NCBI GenBank assembly: GCA_049511715.1 | Contig: JBEKXU010000031.1 | Location: 16,366 to 80,365 of the forward strand | Length of the DNA: 64,000 nt | Source of the DNA: JBEKHT01 sp049511715 | Lineage (GTDB): Bacteria > Chloroflexota > Anaerolineae > Anaerolineales > RBG-16-64-43 | Direction: 5' to 3' | In this document: in pieces, positions 18,285-26,835 of the stretch | Layout: each line of letters starts with the position of its first letter | Position numbering within the stretch: the first letter of the stretch is position 1 | Notes under the pieces: generated by a model | Told to the model about the DNA's origin: nothing | Databases searched by the model: none | What the model saw: the letters and a program-made list of their open reading frames with translations, nothing else | Made by a program: the position numbers and the translations under genes

Positions 18285-19028
18285 ATGGACAGTCAGTTCA
18301 GAGACCACTTTCAAAGCCAGTGGAAGAAGTACTTTGGCGAGGCAGAACTTCCGATTGCCTATTACTACACGGACCGCGTTCCGGATAAGGACCGAGCGGG
18401 GTCAGATACTGTGCACCGCTGCCTGATCGGGAATCTCGGCCGGGTCCGAGAAGGCCACCCGTTCGTCTACCAGGGGGACACGGAGGGATGCTCCGGTGGC
18501 AAGCGATATACCGGGTTCTCAAAGAATCTTCGCCCGAACTTCGAGTTCTTTCTCTCCTGCGGGATTCCCGGCGAGATGGAAGGGGAGCGGTACAAACAGT
18601 CCCCTGAGCTCGTCCGGGCGTATCTGGAATCTCATCCCCCATTCGATGCCCCCGGAAAATACCTGGTGTTCAAGCGCTGGGACCAGCTTGCCGACGGGGA
18701 AACGCCTCTCGCGGTCATTTTCTTTGCGCGACCGGATGTCCTCTCCGGCCTCTTCGCCCTGGCCAACTACGATTCGGCCGACCCCCAAGCCGTCATTACG
18801 CCGATGGGGTCCGGCTGCGCCTCGATCATCGGCTACCCCTATGAGGAGACAAAGTCGAAGAACCCGAAGTGCGTCCTCGGCCTGTTCGATGTCTCGGCGC
18901 GTCCGTGCGTGCCGGCCGACCGCTTGACCTTCACCATACCCATGAGGCGACTTGAGCAGCTGATCCCCTACATGGACGAGAGCTTTCTCACCACCGCGTC
19001 CTGGAAGGCGGTCAAGAACCGGATATAG
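18285..19028 (+). CDS. DUF169 family protein
   Basis: A 247-residue protein of the DUF169 family, whose role is not established. Visible family features are the N-terminal Y/F-rich segment with P.AYYYTD, the Cys/Gly block GDTEGCSGGKRYTGF, a Cys in FFLSCGIPG, the MGSGCASIIGYPYEE motif and the late VSARPCVPADRLTFTIP. The Cys residues recur at conserved-looking positions and could bind metal or a cofactor. A GGAGGG site lies upstream of the ATG at 18285. It sits 370 nt upstream of the corrinoid methyl-transfer genes on the same strand. This makes a functional link plausible but unproven. Confidence 0.8.
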   Translation: MDSQFRDHFQSQWKKYFGEAELPIAYYYTDRVPDKDRAGSDTVHRCLIGNLGRVREGHPFVYQGDTEGCSGGKRYTGFSKNLRPNFEFFLSCGIPGEMEGERYKQSPELVRAYLESHPPFDAPGKYLVFKRWDQLADGETPLAVIFFARPDVLSGLFALANYDSADPQAVITPMGSGCASIIGYPYEETKSKNPKCVLGLFDVSARPCVPADRLTFTIPMRRLEQLIPYMDESFLTTASWKAVKNRI

Positions 19029-19397
19029 GGAGGCCTGAAGGATCCAAACCGGGATCCTGCCGGCTCCGCCTGCGTCGGGCAGGAGCGAGAGGGTCCCTTT
19101 GGTCAAGACGGCCGTGACCAGGAGCAGCCTGTGGTGCGCGGCGGCCTGCCGCGCCCTCCCTGTCCCTGGGGCAAGGCAGGGCTGTTTTCCGGACCCTCCT
19201 CGGCCGAGATTTGACCCCCGCGCTTACCCCAAATCAAGTGCGGGGTAGCCAGGTTTTGCCCCCGCAATTCTCGGATTCCCCCATTGTCGTTTCGGCAACA
19301 GATTCGTCAAGGGAACGGCCTTATTATGTAGAAGGCGTGGATTGCGATCCACCGATGACGTATTGGCCCCTGATTGCTTCGTGAAAGAGTGCACTTA
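19029..19397. other. intergenic upstream of corrinoid operon
   Basis: 369 bases. Searched by eye for a cobalamin riboswitch (B12 box) and found none. An A/T-rich TTATTATGTAG near 19320 may contain the -10 of the operon promoter. A 6-bp inverted repeat of GGATCC flanks AAACCG near 19038-19055. Confidence 0.35.
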
Positions 19398-21212
19398 GTG
19401 AGCTACACGATCAACCTTGAACCGGTGGGGATTCGTTTGCTGTGTGAGGAGCCGCTGACCATCTCCGAGGCGATCCGCCGGGCCGGGATCCGCCTGCGCT
19501 CGGAATGCGGGGGAAAAGGGGTCTGCGGCAAATGCCAGGTGCAGGTTGACGGGGGTGGACTGCTCCCCCTGACCGAGGCGGAGCAAAAGCACCTGAACCC
19601 GCAACAGATTGCGGAGCGCTGGAGATTGGCCTGCCGCACTGTTATCTCCTCCGATGCGACGATCTTTGTACCCCCTGGATCGCTGACGGAAGATCAAGTC
19701 ATCCAGACAGAAAGCCTTGAGGTTCCGATTGCGCCGGCGCCCGCGGTGCGGCAGTTCTCTCTGGCTGTTTCCGCGCCCTCGCTCTCCGACCAGTCCGCCG
19801 ACCTGGCGCGCGTTTCCAAGGCCCTGCTTCAGCAACATCAGCTGGCCGACTCCTGGGCGAATCCGCCGGCTCTGCGAATGCTCAGCCGGGCACTGCGCGA
19901 GTCCGGATGGAAAATCGACGTAGCCCTGAGAGGGAGTGAAATCATTGGCGCCTATCCCCCCTCGCATCTCGGGCCGGTAGGATTGGCCGTGGATGTGGGG
20001 ACGACCAAGCTGGCATGCTACCTGGTGGACCTGAACCGCGGACAAACCCTTGCGGCCAAGGGCGTGATGAACCCGCAGATTGCGCACGGCGAGGACGTCA
20101 TGTCGCGCCTCGAAGCCGTGATGGTCGATGCGGACAATGCGGTCCGGCTGCAACAGGAGGTGGTCTCCGCCGTGAATTCGGCGGCGGCAGAACTGTGCGC
20201 CGCCCAGGGTCGCGCCCCGGAGGACCTGCTCGACTTTTGTCTGGTGGGCAATTCCGCGATGCACCACCTTCTGGCCAGACTTCCCGTGCGGCCACTGGCC
20301 CTGATCCCCTTTGTCCCGGCAGTGAGTTCCCCCCTGGAATTCGAAGCGGCTCAACTGGGGCTGGAAGGGGCGCCTGGCGCCAATGCCTACCTGCCGCCCC
20401 CGGTGGCCGGCTTTGTTGGCTCCGACCATGTAGCCTTCTTGCTCGCGGCGGGCTTCGAAAAGGACGAGCGGACCCGCGTCGGAATCGACATCGGGACGAA
20501 CACCGAGATCGCGCTTCAGTCCGGAGGCCATCTGGTTTCCTGCTCGACCGCTTCCGGCCCGGCCTTCGAAGGCGCCCATATCCGCCATGGGATGCGGGCG
20601 GCGCCGGGAGCCATAGAACGGGTAATCATCGGGGAAGACCGACAGGTTCACTGTGACATCATCGGCAACGGTCCGGCGGTCGGGATCTGCGGTTCGGGGA
20701 TCCTGGATGCGCTGGCAGAACTGCATCAGGCCGCAATCCTCAACGGGCGCGGCCGAATGAACCCCGAGACCCCGGGCATGGAACGGGAGGAGGATGGAAC
20801 ACTGGTCTTTCCGCTGGCCCGGGGGCAAGACGGACACCGGGATGTCACCATCTCCCAGCGCGATGTCGACCAAATCCTGCTGGCCAAGGGGGCGATCCGG
20901 GCGGGGCTGGATATCCTCCTGAACCATTTGGGCCTGAAGGCGGACCAGATCGAAGAGGTCGTGATCGCCGGAGCTTTTGGCTCGTACCTCTCTCCTCGGA
21001 GCGCTATCCGGATCGGCCTGCTGCCAGATGTCCCCCTGGAGCGGGTCCGCGCCGTCGGCAACGCGGCGGGGGCGGGAGCGCGCCTGATGCTGGCCTCGAC
21101 CGAGGCCCGGGCCCAGGCTCGAGACCTGGCCCGGCGGATCGAATACCTGGAGCTGACAGTCGTCCCGCGTTTCAACCGCTATTTTGCCAACGCCGTCCGC
21201 CTCCCAGCCTGA
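19398..21212 (+). CDS. reductive activator of corrinoid proteins (RACo-like)
   Basis: A protein of about 604 residues that should reduce inactive Co(II)-corrinoid to Co(I) using ATP. An N-terminal plant-type [2Fe-2S] ferredoxin domain has Cys ligands in SECGGKGVCGKC and later LACRT. A linker follows, then the ASKHA ATPase-like region with GLAVDVGTTKLACYLVDL (near residue 195) and RVGIDIGTNTEIAL (near 355). The rest matches the DUF4445 region. This is the architecture of RACo/RamA-independent activators in acetogen ether-demethylase operons. The frame opens with TTG at 19374. A GTG at 19398 directly precedes the ferredoxin strand and is preferred. First gene of the corrinoid operon, 89 nt before the corrinoid protein. 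Confidence 0.88.
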   Translation: MSYTINLEPVGIRLLCEEPLTISEAIRRAGIRLRSECGGKGVCGKCQVQVDGGGLLPLTEAEQKHLNPQQIAERWRLACRTVISSDATIFVPPGSLTEDQVIQTESLEVPIAPAPAVRQFSLAVSAPSLSDQSADLARVSKALLQQHQLADSWANPPALRMLSRALRESGWKIDVALRGSEIIGAYPPSHLGPVGLAVDVGTTKLACYLVDLNRGQTLAAKGVMNPQIAHGEDVMSRLEAVMVDADNAVRLQQEVVSAVNSAAAELCAAQGRAPEDLLDFCLVGNSAMHHLLARLPVRPLALIPFVPAVSSPLEFEAAQLGLEGAPGANAYLPPPVAGFVGSDHVAFLLAAGFEKDERTRVGIDIGTNTEIALQSGGHLVSCSTASGPAFEGAHIRHGMRAAPGAIERVIIGEDRQVHCDIIGNGPAVGICGSGILDALAELHQAAILNGRGRMNPETPGMEREEDGTLVFPLARGQDGHRDVTISQRDVDQILLAKGAIRAGLDILLNHLGLKADQIEEVVIAGAFGSYLSPRSAIRIGLLPDVPLERVRAVGNAAGAGARLMLASTEARAQARDLARRIEYLELTVVPRFNRYFANAVRLPA

Positions 21213-21301
21213 GGATCAGGAGGCGAAGACAGGGCGCGGGCACCAAAGGATCTCTCCAGCAGCAACCCTGGAGCGTTCTTCCCGGTTCAAAGGAGGCTGG
21301 A

Positions 21302-21951
21302 ATGGCCAATGACAAGTACGGTTCGATCAGCAAGGCGGTGACCGAAGGAGAAGATGCCCTCGCCGGCCGCCTCGTCCAGGAAGCCCTCGGCGCCGGCCTG
21401 CCGCCTCTGGACCTCTGGACATCCTCCAGAAAGGCGTCGTGCCCGGCATCACCAAGGCCGGGGAACTCTGGAAAGCCAACGAATACTTCCTCCCCGACGT
21501 CATCCTGGCGGCCGACGCCTTCAAAGCCGCCATGCAACCCCTCTCCCCACGCCTCAAACAGGCCCAGGGCAGCGCCCGCGGTAAGTTCGTCATCGGCGTG
21601 GTCGAAGGCGATATGCACGACCTCGGCAAAAGCCTGGTCATCGCCATGCTCTCCTCCGCCGGCTTCGAAGTGATCGACCTGGGCATTGACGTCCCCCTCA
21701 AAAAGTTCCTCGACGCCGTCAAGGAACACCAGCCCAAGATCCTCGGCCTGGGCGCCTACATGTCCACCACCATGCTCCAGATGAAAACCGTGATCGCCGA
21801 ACTCCAAAAGCAGGGCCTGCGCCCCAAGCTCAAGGTCATGGTCGGCGGCGTGCCCACCAGCCAGGAATTCGCCGACGAGATCGGCGCCGACGCCTGGGGC
21901 AAAGACGCCCTGACGGCAATGTCCCAAGCTCTCAAACTCGTAGGAGCGTGA
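21302..21951 (+). pseudogene. corrinoid protein (MtaC/MttC-like), frame broken by 8-bp duplication
   Basis: Two frames together encode one corrinoid-binding protein of about 214 residues. The ATG at 21302 (GGAGG upstream) starts the helical cap, NDKYGSISKAVTEGEDA to GAGLPPLD. The remaining cap (DILQKGVVPGITKAGELW...NEYFLPDV) and the whole Rossmann B12-binding domain, with VEGDMHDLGKSL (the cobalt-ligating DxHxxG motif) and GGVPTSQEFADEIGADAW, are in the next frame and end at 21951. The break coincides with a perfect tandem repeat of CTCTGGAC (21405-21420). Removing one copy restores one continuous frame. The B12 domain could still be made by internal initiation (GTG at 21439). Role: carries the methyl group between the two methyltransferases encoded next. 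Confidence 0.85.
21405..21420 (+). repeat. 8-bp perfect tandem duplication causing a frameshift
   Basis: CTCTGGAC occurs at 21405-21412 and again at 21413-21420. It adds 8 nt and shifts the corrinoid-protein frame. Deleting either copy gives the expected sequence through LPPLDILQKG. Confidence 0.9.
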
Positions 21952-23105
21952 ACCATGGCCAACTCAACCCTGGAAATGATGCACGGCCTGTTGTACCCCG
22001 CAAGTACTACTGGGACGCCGAGCTGCTGGTCGATGTCCACCTGGCAGTCGACCGCTGGTACGGGTTCGACTCCGACACAGTGATCGCCGATGCCTACAAC
22101 TTCGAGGTCGAGGCGCTGGGCGCCAAGATGATCTACAGCGACCGGGCCATGCCGACCGTGGACGTCAGCCACCCGCTGATCTCCACCGCCGCGGATCTGG
22201 ACAAGGTCGGGTCGCTGGACCCCTCCAAGGGCCGCATCCCAATGGCCATCGAAACGGGCCAGCTCTTCTTGAAGAAGGCGCCCGGCCCCTTTGCGGGAGG
22301 CTTCTTCTGCTCGCACTGGAGCCTGATCTGCCAGGCTATGGGGTATCCCCGGGCGGTGCGGGCTATGAAGCGGGACAAGGGATTCACCAAGGCGTTGTTT
22401 GATTGGGCCGATGAGCAGGTCCTCTTCCCCTTCATGCAGGCCTATGCCAAAGCCGGGGTAAAGAACGCCTCGGGCGCCGACGCCTGGGCCGCCTTCCCCG
22501 ATCTCACCCCCGAACTGGTAGACGAATGGGTCGTGCCCTATGCTCAGCGCCTCCGTGCGCGCTGCAAGAAGGAGCTGGGGATGACGGCGGCCGCAGGAAC
22601 GGCTGCCGGGGACTACTGCGAGGAGGACCCCGCCAAGTTCGACAAGGCCATCATGTTCAAGTGCTGGGCGGTCGCGGCCAAGACCTTCCCGTTCAAAGTC
22701 GCGTTCGGCGGCATGGGCCGCACCCAGGATTGGAACATGGCCTGGCTGAAGGAATATGCCATCCAGGCGGGCAAGGGGGGGCATCCCGTGCCCATTATGC
22801 CCTCGCTCAACGGACGCTTCACACGCGACAGCTCCCCGGATCAAATTGTCGCCAAAGTCCGCGAGTGGATTGACCTGCTCGGGCGCGATGGTCGCTTGGT
22901 CCTCTTCATTGGCAATGTTCCCGCCGACACCCCGCCGCTGAATGTACACACCGCTCTCCAGGCCACCCATACGCTGGGCAAGTATCCCATCCCTGCCGAT
23001 TTGTCCTCAGTCAAGTTCCAGCTGCCCAGCCCTCAGCCGTTCGATGAGTGGCTGAAAGGACAGCCGGAAGCGGAGGTGATCTCCAAGGCCAGGGAAAAGA
23101 AGTAG
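21948..23105 (+). CDS. uroporphyrinogen-decarboxylase-family corrinoid methyltransferase
   Basis: A protein of about 385 residues of the UroD/MtaA/COG0407 type. In corrinoid operons such proteins act as methyltransferase I, moving a methyl group between a substrate and the corrinoid protein. It has a TIM-barrel-like pattern with YGFDSDTVIADAYNFEVEALGA, GGFFCSHWSLICQAMG and LFIGNVPADTPPLNV. The frame opens with GTG at 21948 overlapping the upstream TGA. A better start is the ATG at 21955, 8 nt after AGGAG, whose reading MANSTLEMMHGLLY leaves the frame at a CCCC run (21996-21999). One extra C would give LLYPRKYYWDAEL. So a 1-nt frameshift near codon 15 is likely. The methyl donor is unknown. 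Confidence 0.8.
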   Translation: MNHGQLNPGNDARPVVPRKYYWDAELLVDVHLAVDRWYGFDSDTVIADAYNFEVEALGAKMIYSDRAMPTVDVSHPLISTAADLDKVGSLDPSKGRIPMAIETGQLFLKKAPGPFAGGFFCSHWSLICQAMGYPRAVRAMKRDKGFTKALFDWADEQVLFPFMQAYAKAGVKNASGADAWAAFPDLTPELVDEWVVPYAQRLRARCKKELGMTAAAGTAAGDYCEEDPAKFDKAIMFKCWAVAAKTFPFKVAFGGMGRTQDWNMAWLKEYAIQAGKGGHPVPIMPSLNGRFTRDSSPDQIVAKVREWIDLLGRDGRLVLFIGNVPADTPPLNVHTALQATHTLGKYPIPADLSSVKFQLPSPQPFDEWLKGQPEAEVISKAREKK

Positions 23106-23116
23106 GCGAAGGCGAA

Positions 23117-24004
23117 ATGACGACCGACTTGCAGGGGACAGGCGATCCGATCACCCTCGACCCCTCTGGGCCGAGCCGCATCATTGGCGAACGCATCAAT
23201 CCCAGCGGCCGCAGCCGCCTGCTTCAGGCCTTGCTTGACCGGAATTGGGAGTATGCGGCCGGGGAAGCCCGGCGGCAGGTCGAAGCCGGGGCGGATGTGG
23301 TGGACGTCAATGTCGGCGGCAAGGGGGTGGACGAGGAAAAAGCGCTGCCGGAGGTTGTACGCGCGGTGGGGGAGGCGGTCCGGGTTCCGCTCTCGGTGGA
23401 CACCCGCCTTCCTACCGCGCTGGAGGCCGCCCTGGCCATCTGCCCGGGACGGCCCCTCGTCAACTCGATCGGCGGGGAGAAAAAGATCCTGGCGGAGAAC
23501 CTGCCGATCGTGGCCGAACACGGTGTTCCAGTCATCGCTCTCTGCATGGGCGCCGAAGGAATCCCTTCCAGCGCAGAAGGGCGCCTGAGAGTCGCCCATC
23601 AGGTTTTGGAGGCGGCCGTGCGCGCGGGGATCAAGGAAGAAAACGTCCTCTTTGACCCTCTGGTGCTCACCGTGGGGGCGGACGACCAGGCGGCGCGGAT
23701 CGTCCTGGAAACCATCCGGCGCCTGCGCGAGGAATTTCCTCAAAACAGTATCACCGGCGGAGCGAGCAATGTCAGCTTCGGCATGCCGGCCCGTTCGTTG
23801 CTGAATGCCAGCTTCCTGACCGCCGCCTCGCTGCTGGGCATGAATATACCCATCACGGATCCGACCAAGCCCGAACTGCGTTTTGCCCTGCGGACCGCCG
23901 ATATCTTCCTGGGCCGCGATCGCAAGTCTCGGCGCTATATGCAGTTCTACCGGGAAGAAGGAGCAAGGCTCCAGCCGGGCGGCCGACCGGAAGCCGGTGG
24001 GTAG
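23117..24004 (+). CDS. methyltetrahydrofolate:corrinoid methyltransferase (pterin-binding)
   Basis: A 295-residue TIM barrel of the pterin-binding (DHPS/MeTr) family, expected to act as methyltransferase II between the methylated corrinoid and tetrahydrofolate. Motifs seen: RIIGERINPSGR, GADVVDVNVGGKGVDEEKAL, VPLSVDTRLP, PLVNSIGGEKK, VPVIALCMG, NVLFDPLVLTVGAD and NSITGGASNVSFGMPAR, all at the usual places. It starts 11 nt after the UroD-type gene (site GAAGG) and so ends the operon. Its neighbours match the four-component order of acetogen O-demethylases (corrinoid protein, MT-I, MT-II, activator). Confidence 0.9.
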   Translation: MTTDLQGTGDPITLDPSGPSRIIGERINPSGRSRLLQALLDRNWEYAAGEARRQVEAGADVVDVNVGGKGVDEEKALPEVVRAVGEAVRVPLSVDTRLPTALEAALAICPGRPLVNSIGGEKKILAENLPIVAEHGVPVIALCMGAEGIPSSAEGRLRVAHQVLEAAVRAGIKEENVLFDPLVLTVGADDQAARIVLETIRRLREEFPQNSITGGASNVSFGMPARSLLNASFLTAASLLGMNIPITDPTKPELRFALRTADIFLGRDRKSRRYMQFYREEGARLQPGGRPEAGG

Positions 24005-24308
24005 AACGCTTTCCGCGACCGCATTCTCGACGCCAGGCAAGAGGTGAGCGGCGCCCGGGAAACGATTCGGAAGCCCGCTGCTGCCCGATCGGCCTTCAAC
24101 CCGGACCCGGAATGCGAACGCCGCAGAGCACGCCGTCTGCGGCGTTCGCTTGTCCCCTTGTCGTTACCACCGAACCTCAGTCTCCCCCATTGGGTGAGGA
24201 CCGCGCCCGTCCGGCTGGCAAGGCCGCCAGGATTCCTGACCGACACGGCCCGGCGAGACTCTTTGAGGCCCTCCTGTGCGGGGCCCTCCAGAGAGGTCCC
24301 AACGCTCG
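24005..24308. other. convergent intergenic region with long hairpin
   Basis: It separates the corrinoid operon (+) from the Crp-B12 regulator (-). It holds the 14-bp hairpin at 24114-24149 and no gene. Confidence 0.5.
24114..24149. terminator. bidirectional terminator-like hairpin
   Basis: A perfect 14-bp stem (24114-24127 with 24136-24149) around an 8-nt loop, between converging genes. On the plus strand it is followed by TTGTCCCCTTG, a poor U-tract. It may terminate both transcripts. Confidence 0.6.
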
Positions 24309-25643
24309 TCAGGCGGCCTGCGACCGGTGCGGTCTCACCCGATCTTTCTCCCGCTGCTTGCGGATCAGGCGATACGCCAGTTCCACGGCTCGCTGGGCGT
24401 TGGGAGCAAAACCGGTCGCCCCAATCTCCTGGCCGTACTTCTGGGTGACCGCGCTGCCACCGATGAGGACCATGATCTCCGTGTTCAAGCCTTCGGCCTT
24501 AAGAGCCTCGATGACCACCTGCTGTTCCAACGCCGTCGTGCTCATCAGAGAAGACATCGCCAGGATATCGGGGTGGTATTCCTTCGCCGCGGCAATGAAT
24601 TGTTCTTTGGATACATTGATCCCCAGATCAATGACATGGAACCCGCGGGCGGTAAGGAGCATGGCCACCATCGTGTGGCCGATATCGTGGATGTCCCCGA
24701 ACACCGTTCCAATCACCACCGTTCCCAGGTTCCCCGGGCCGGCTCCCGAAAACTGCACGGCCTCCTTCAGGCAGGTCAAACCCCTTTTCATCGCATAGGC
24801 GGAAAGGACAATGTCCGAAACATCCATTTCCTTGTGGATGAACAGGCGGTCGATTTCCCGCATCCCGCTGGCCAGCGCGTCAAAAGCCCGCACCGGATCC
24901 ACGTGCTCCGAGATCGCCTCTTGGGCGCAGGAGGCGACTTCATCCTCGTCTCCCTCGACCACCGCCCGGTTGAGATGATCCAGGATTTCCATGTGTTCCG
25001 GGGAGATGATGACCATCGAGCGGCCGTCTCTCCAGAGATATCCGCGGCGCTTGAATTCGTTCAAGTACGAGGTGATCGTCGCCCGGTTGGCTGCCACCAG
25101 CTCCCCGATCTCCTCGTGGGTGATATTCAGGTCGATGCGGATCCCGTTGCCCGCGGGGATCCCATACTCCTCCGCCAGATCCCTCAGCCGTTGCTTCAAG
25201 CGCTGCTGGACGTCCAGAAAGCCCAGCTCCTTGACCTGGCTGGTCATGGTCTGGACCCGTTGGGCCAGCTTGCGCATCACCATCTGCGCGAGCACCGGGT
25301 TCTGGGAAACCAGCTTCTGGAAATCGATCGCCGCAATCGCGATCACGTCGCTGTCCTCGCTGGCCTCCGCCATCGCATCGTACTCTTTGGCCAGCAGGAA
25401 TTCGGACGCGCCCAGAAGGTCCCCCGGACCGGCGAAGCCAAAGGTGTAGGACTTGCCTTCCGGGGATACGGAGAAGATCTTTACCGCTCCGGAGGAGACC
25501 ACATAGACCTCATCCACCGGATCCCCCTGCCAGAAAAGCATTTCTCCCTTACGCCGGAGCTCCCGGCGTCCAACACCGGCCTGTTCCAGGAGGCTGAGGA
25601 ACCTCCCGGGAAGATCACTTTCTTCCCGCCGATCCCCTTCCAT
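24309..25643 (-). CDS. Crp/Fnr-type regulator fused to a corrinoid-binding module
   Basis: A 444-residue three-part protein. Residues 15-140 form a cyclic-nucleotide-binding-like beta barrel (FWQGDPVDEVYVVSSGAVKIF, FAGPGDLLGASEFLL). Residues 145-215 form a Crp-type winged helix (NITHEEIGELVAANRATITSYLNEFKRRGYL). Residues 225-430 form a complete methyltransferase-type corrinoid protein: a four-helix cap (VDPVRAFDALASGMREIDRLF) and a Rossmann domain with GDIHDIGHTM, where Asp317, His319 and Gly322 make the cobalt-ligand motif. The Arg-Ser pair that binds cAMP is not evident. Inference: a DNA-binding sensor of corrinoid level, redox or methylation state. ATG at 25643, AAGGA upstream. It begins 5 nt after the MetH-like gene and faces the corrinoid operon. 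Confidence 0.88.
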   Translation of the reverse strand: MEGDRREESDLPGRFLSLLEQAGVGRRELRRKGEMLFWQGDPVDEVYVVSSGAVKIFSVSPEGKSYTFGFAGPGDLLGASEFLLAKEYDAMAEASEDSDVIAIAAIDFQKLVSQNPVLAQMVMRKLAQRVQTMTSQVKELGFLDVQQRLKQRLRDLAEEYGIPAGNGIRIDLNITHEEIGELVAANRATITSYLNEFKRRGYLWRDGRSMVIISPEHMEILDHLNRAVVEGDEDEVASCAQEAISEHVDPVRAFDALASGMREIDRLFIHKEMDVSDIVLSAYAMKRGLTCLKEAVQFSGAGPGNLGTVVIGTVFGDIHDIGHTMVAMLLTARGFHVIDLGINVSKEQFIAAAKEYHPDILAMSSLMSTTALEQQVVIEALKAEGLNTEIMVLIGGSAVTQKYGQEIGATGFAPNAQRAVELAYRLIRKQREKDRVRPHRSQAA

Positions 25644-25648
25644 GGCCG

Positions 25649-26281
25649 CTAGCGTCCTTCTAGGCGCGTGGCCTCACGTTGTTTGTCACACGCTCCGTCC
25701 CACACGCAGTGACTGCAGGCAATCAGGCATTCCACGCCGTGCAACTCAGGCCCGGCATAGAGATTGAAGGAGAGGGACTTGACCGGAACCATCACCCGTT
25801 GCGCCGTCAGCCTAACCGCGATCTGCCCGGCTGGCACCCAGCGAAACAGGTCCTCCTGGGTCTGGAACGATTGATCCTCGGCCTGATCCCCCGGGGCCCA
25901 CCGCACGGCTCCGTGCTCCTTGCACAAGAGGTTCGCGGTCTGCTGGGCCAGGAGGGAGACGGCAAACGTGCCGATCTTGTCGAGGAAATAGCCGAGCGTA
26001 AACTGCTGGCGGCGAAAAGTATCGCGCGAGCAGCTCTCCAGCGCCTCGCCGATAGTGCACACCACCCCAAAATGGAGCGTCAGCCGCGAGGACAGTTCTT
26101 GCGGCAGCCCGATCGGGATTTCGCCAGACGCCGGCTCCAGCCGCTTGAGGGCCCAAACCGCCCTCGGCTTCAGAAGAGGCAAGGCAATCCGCTGCGCCTC
26201 TTCCAGCTTCTTGGTGATGTTCGGCCGCGGGCCCGACCGGTAGCGCCTGGACTGGCGCAATAGCACCTGGGGGCTTGGCAT
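25649..26281 (-). CDS. MetH reactivation-domain-like corrinoid accessory protein
   Basis: A 210-residue protein resembling the vitamin B12-dependent methionine synthase activation domain found as a stand-alone protein in corrinoid methyltransferase loci. Visible are LEEAQRIALPLLKPRAVW, a central helical part with the LGYFLDKIGTFAVSLLAQQ segment, the APGDQAE...QEDLFRWVPAGQIAVRLTAQRVMVPVKSLSF block (activation-domain core) and a C-terminal Cys cluster CLIACSHCVWDGAC. It may help reduce or remethylate oxidised corrinoid. The open frame extends to 26464, but the ATG at 26281 sits behind a GGGGAGGAGGT site. It precedes the Crp-B12 regulator by 5 nt, so they are clearly one operon. Confidence 0.75.
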   Translation of the reverse strand: MPSPQVLLRQSRRYRSGPRPNITKKLEEAQRIALPLLKPRAVWALKRLEPASGEIPIGLPQELSSRLTLHFGVVCTIGEALESCSRDTFRRQQFTLGYFLDKIGTFAVSLLAQQTANLLCKEHGAVRWAPGDQAEDQSFQTQEDLFRWVPAGQIAVRLTAQRVMVPVKSLSFNLYAGPELHGVECLIACSHCVWDGACDKQREATRLEGR

Positions 26282-26835
26282 CACCTCCTCCCCGCGAAAG
26301 GAAATTACCGTGAAAAAGGAGCTGGAGGATATGGGGACGTGAGCAAGGCGGGATTCGGATCCCAAGAATGGAGGAGCCTTGTATCGCTGGCTTGTTGATC
26401 CCATCGTAGAAAAGCCCAGCACTGATTGGCGAAGAGAGCCCAGGTTGCCGGGAGAGGAATCCAATCTGCTTCAACCGCTATGATATCCCGGAAAGCCCAA
26501 TCCTCAAACCCGGCTTCCTGATTTAAGTGCTGCCTCAGGAAACATTTCAGAGATGTGCGAATCTCCGCGAAGAACAGGCGAGGATCTCCTCTGGCCTGGC
26601 CTGAGACGCTCAACGGGGAACAAACGAAGAATGAGGCCCGGGTTGGTGTAACGCCAGGACAAGGCGCTCTCCGCTGACCTCGGGCGCCCCGAAGCGCCGA
26701 GGACACCTGCGCCTTTGCAACGCGCCCGCACACAGGGTCCTCTTACCTCATGCCTCTGCGCTTCTGGGGGAAACCGCGCCCTTCACGCCATGCCATATTC
26801 GGGCGTCAGTTTTCAGACGGACTGCAAGGTTACCT
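26282..26835. other. intergenic between two minus-strand genes
   Basis: 554 bases, which should hold the promoter of the MetH-like/Crp-B12 operon and the 3' end of the giant gene. Short frames at 26305-26733 are not supported. Confidence 0.35.

Noticed and set aside
19029..19397. Cobalamin riboswitch upstream of the corrinoid operon
   Set aside because: No B12 box or supporting helices could be seen by eye; a covariance-model search would be decisive.
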